Below the pieces are notes generated by a model that saw nothing but the letters and a program-made list of their open reading frames with translations, was not told where the DNA came from and made no database searches. From Echinarachnius parma (Eukaryota; Echinodermata; Echinoidea; Clypeasteroida; Echinarachniidae), in assembly GCA_037951105.1 (NCBI GenBank), contig JBAMJV010003284.1:42501-106500 (forward strand): a stretch of DNA of 64,000 nt, given 5' to 3'. Both the position numbers and the translations under genes were made by a program. Each line of letters begins with the position of its first letter. Within the stretch, counting starts at the first letter, position 1. Shown here in pieces: positions 63,365 through 64,000 of the stretch.

Positions 63365-63860
63365 AAAATCGTATCATAACATGTCATTTAGACTGTTTTA
63401 TTATGCAAGTAGTATAACAAGATGTACTTTTTATCAGAAGTCATTGTAATATTCATGAATCTAAATCCTCTTGTTCAACTGTGAAATTCACTTTGGAATG
63501 AGACGTAAACAGGAAGCTCTAAAAAGATATCTGTAATCTAGTTGCATGTCGTGTGAGATTTGTTTTTGTATTGTGAGTAGAGTTTGATAGCATACTTCAC
63601 ATCAACACACCAGACGTTAAAATCTTATCATTACATGTCATTTAGACTGTTTTATACAAGATGTACTTTTTATCAGAAGTCATTGTAATATTCATGAATC
63701 TAAATCCTCTAGTTCAACTGGGAAATTCCCTTGGAATGAGACATAAACAGGTGAAGCTCTAAAAACGGTATCTGTAATCTAGTTGCTTGTCATTTGAGAT
63801 TTGTGTTTGTCCTGTGAGTAGAGTTTGATAGCATACTTCACATCAACACACCAAAAGTAG
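63365..63860. repeat. Direct duplication of about 245 bp
   Basis: The block 63365-63617 (ATGTCATTTAGACTGTTTTA, GATGTACTTTTTATCAGAAG, GTAGAGTTTGATAGCATACT) is repeated at 63620-63858 with few differences. Confidence 0.85.
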
Positions 63861-63865
63861 GTTAA

Positions 63866-64000
63866 ACATGTTTAAAGGGATCTACTAACTTTTATCTGAA
63901 TTTACTAAACTCCCTTGCAACTCTAGTGGTTCTTTCATGCCTGATTGAGTTGTTTTCCCAACTGTTGTTTTCAAAATGTTATTGAGATATTCATGATGAA
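63866..64000 (+). repeat. Repeat A copy, cut by window end
   Basis: TTTAAAGGGATCTACTAACTTT begins like the left end of Repeat A (46125). The following bases diverge, so only the end is certain. Confidence 0.45.

Overview
The window is intron-rich eukaryotic DNA. It has GT-AG introns, long AT-rich spacers, GAT, CCGT, poly-C and TTTA microsatellites, and dozens of short inverted-repeat elements. The proteins and the repeat types (pearl/Helentron-like elements with CCGT microsatellites, CR1/L2-like LINE ends, tRNA-derived SINEs) suggest a marine invertebrate. An invertebrate deuterostome such as an echinoderm is my best guess, with lancelet, hemichordate or mollusc not excluded. The species is not identified.

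Four host genes are present. The 3' exons of a TMEM104-like membrane protein lie on + at 1931-4353. A complete IQCK gene (IQ motif containing K) lies on - from 16917 to 10617, with 8 exons that join in frame to 344 codons plus stop. The 5' two thirds of TXNDC11 lies on + at 25367-31223, with 7 exons and 625 codons, and includes the start codon. Nearly all of NCAPD2 (condensin I subunit D2) lies on + at 32962-62741, with 27 exons and about 1,449 codons to the stop; only roughly the first 70 residues are missing. The last half of TXNDC11 (second thioredoxin domain, coiled coil) and the first exons of NCAPD2 are both absent. The two broken gene ends face each other across a 1.1-kb tandem-repeat Helitron-like element at 31416-32557. 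The splice phases do not match, so this looks like a deletion or an assembly collapse, not a fusion gene.

Intergenic regions (4354-10616, 16918-25366 and the ends) and most introns are filled with non-autonomous DNA elements, often nested, and LINE fragments. One CR1/L2-type reverse transcriptase fragment sits antisense in an NCAPD2 intron at 50608-51661.

The most unusual pattern is a large set of partial, decaying, same-strand tandem copies of single exons lying beside their intact parent. They affect about 15 of the 27 NCAPD2 exons, three TXNDC11 exons, and the terminal exons of IQCK and TMEM104. Copies upstream of the parent usually keep the splice acceptor and break off inside the exon. 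Copies downstream keep the donor. Spacing is often about 150-215 bp. I see no new multi-gene system; these relic exons and the nested inserts are the features most worth a second look.
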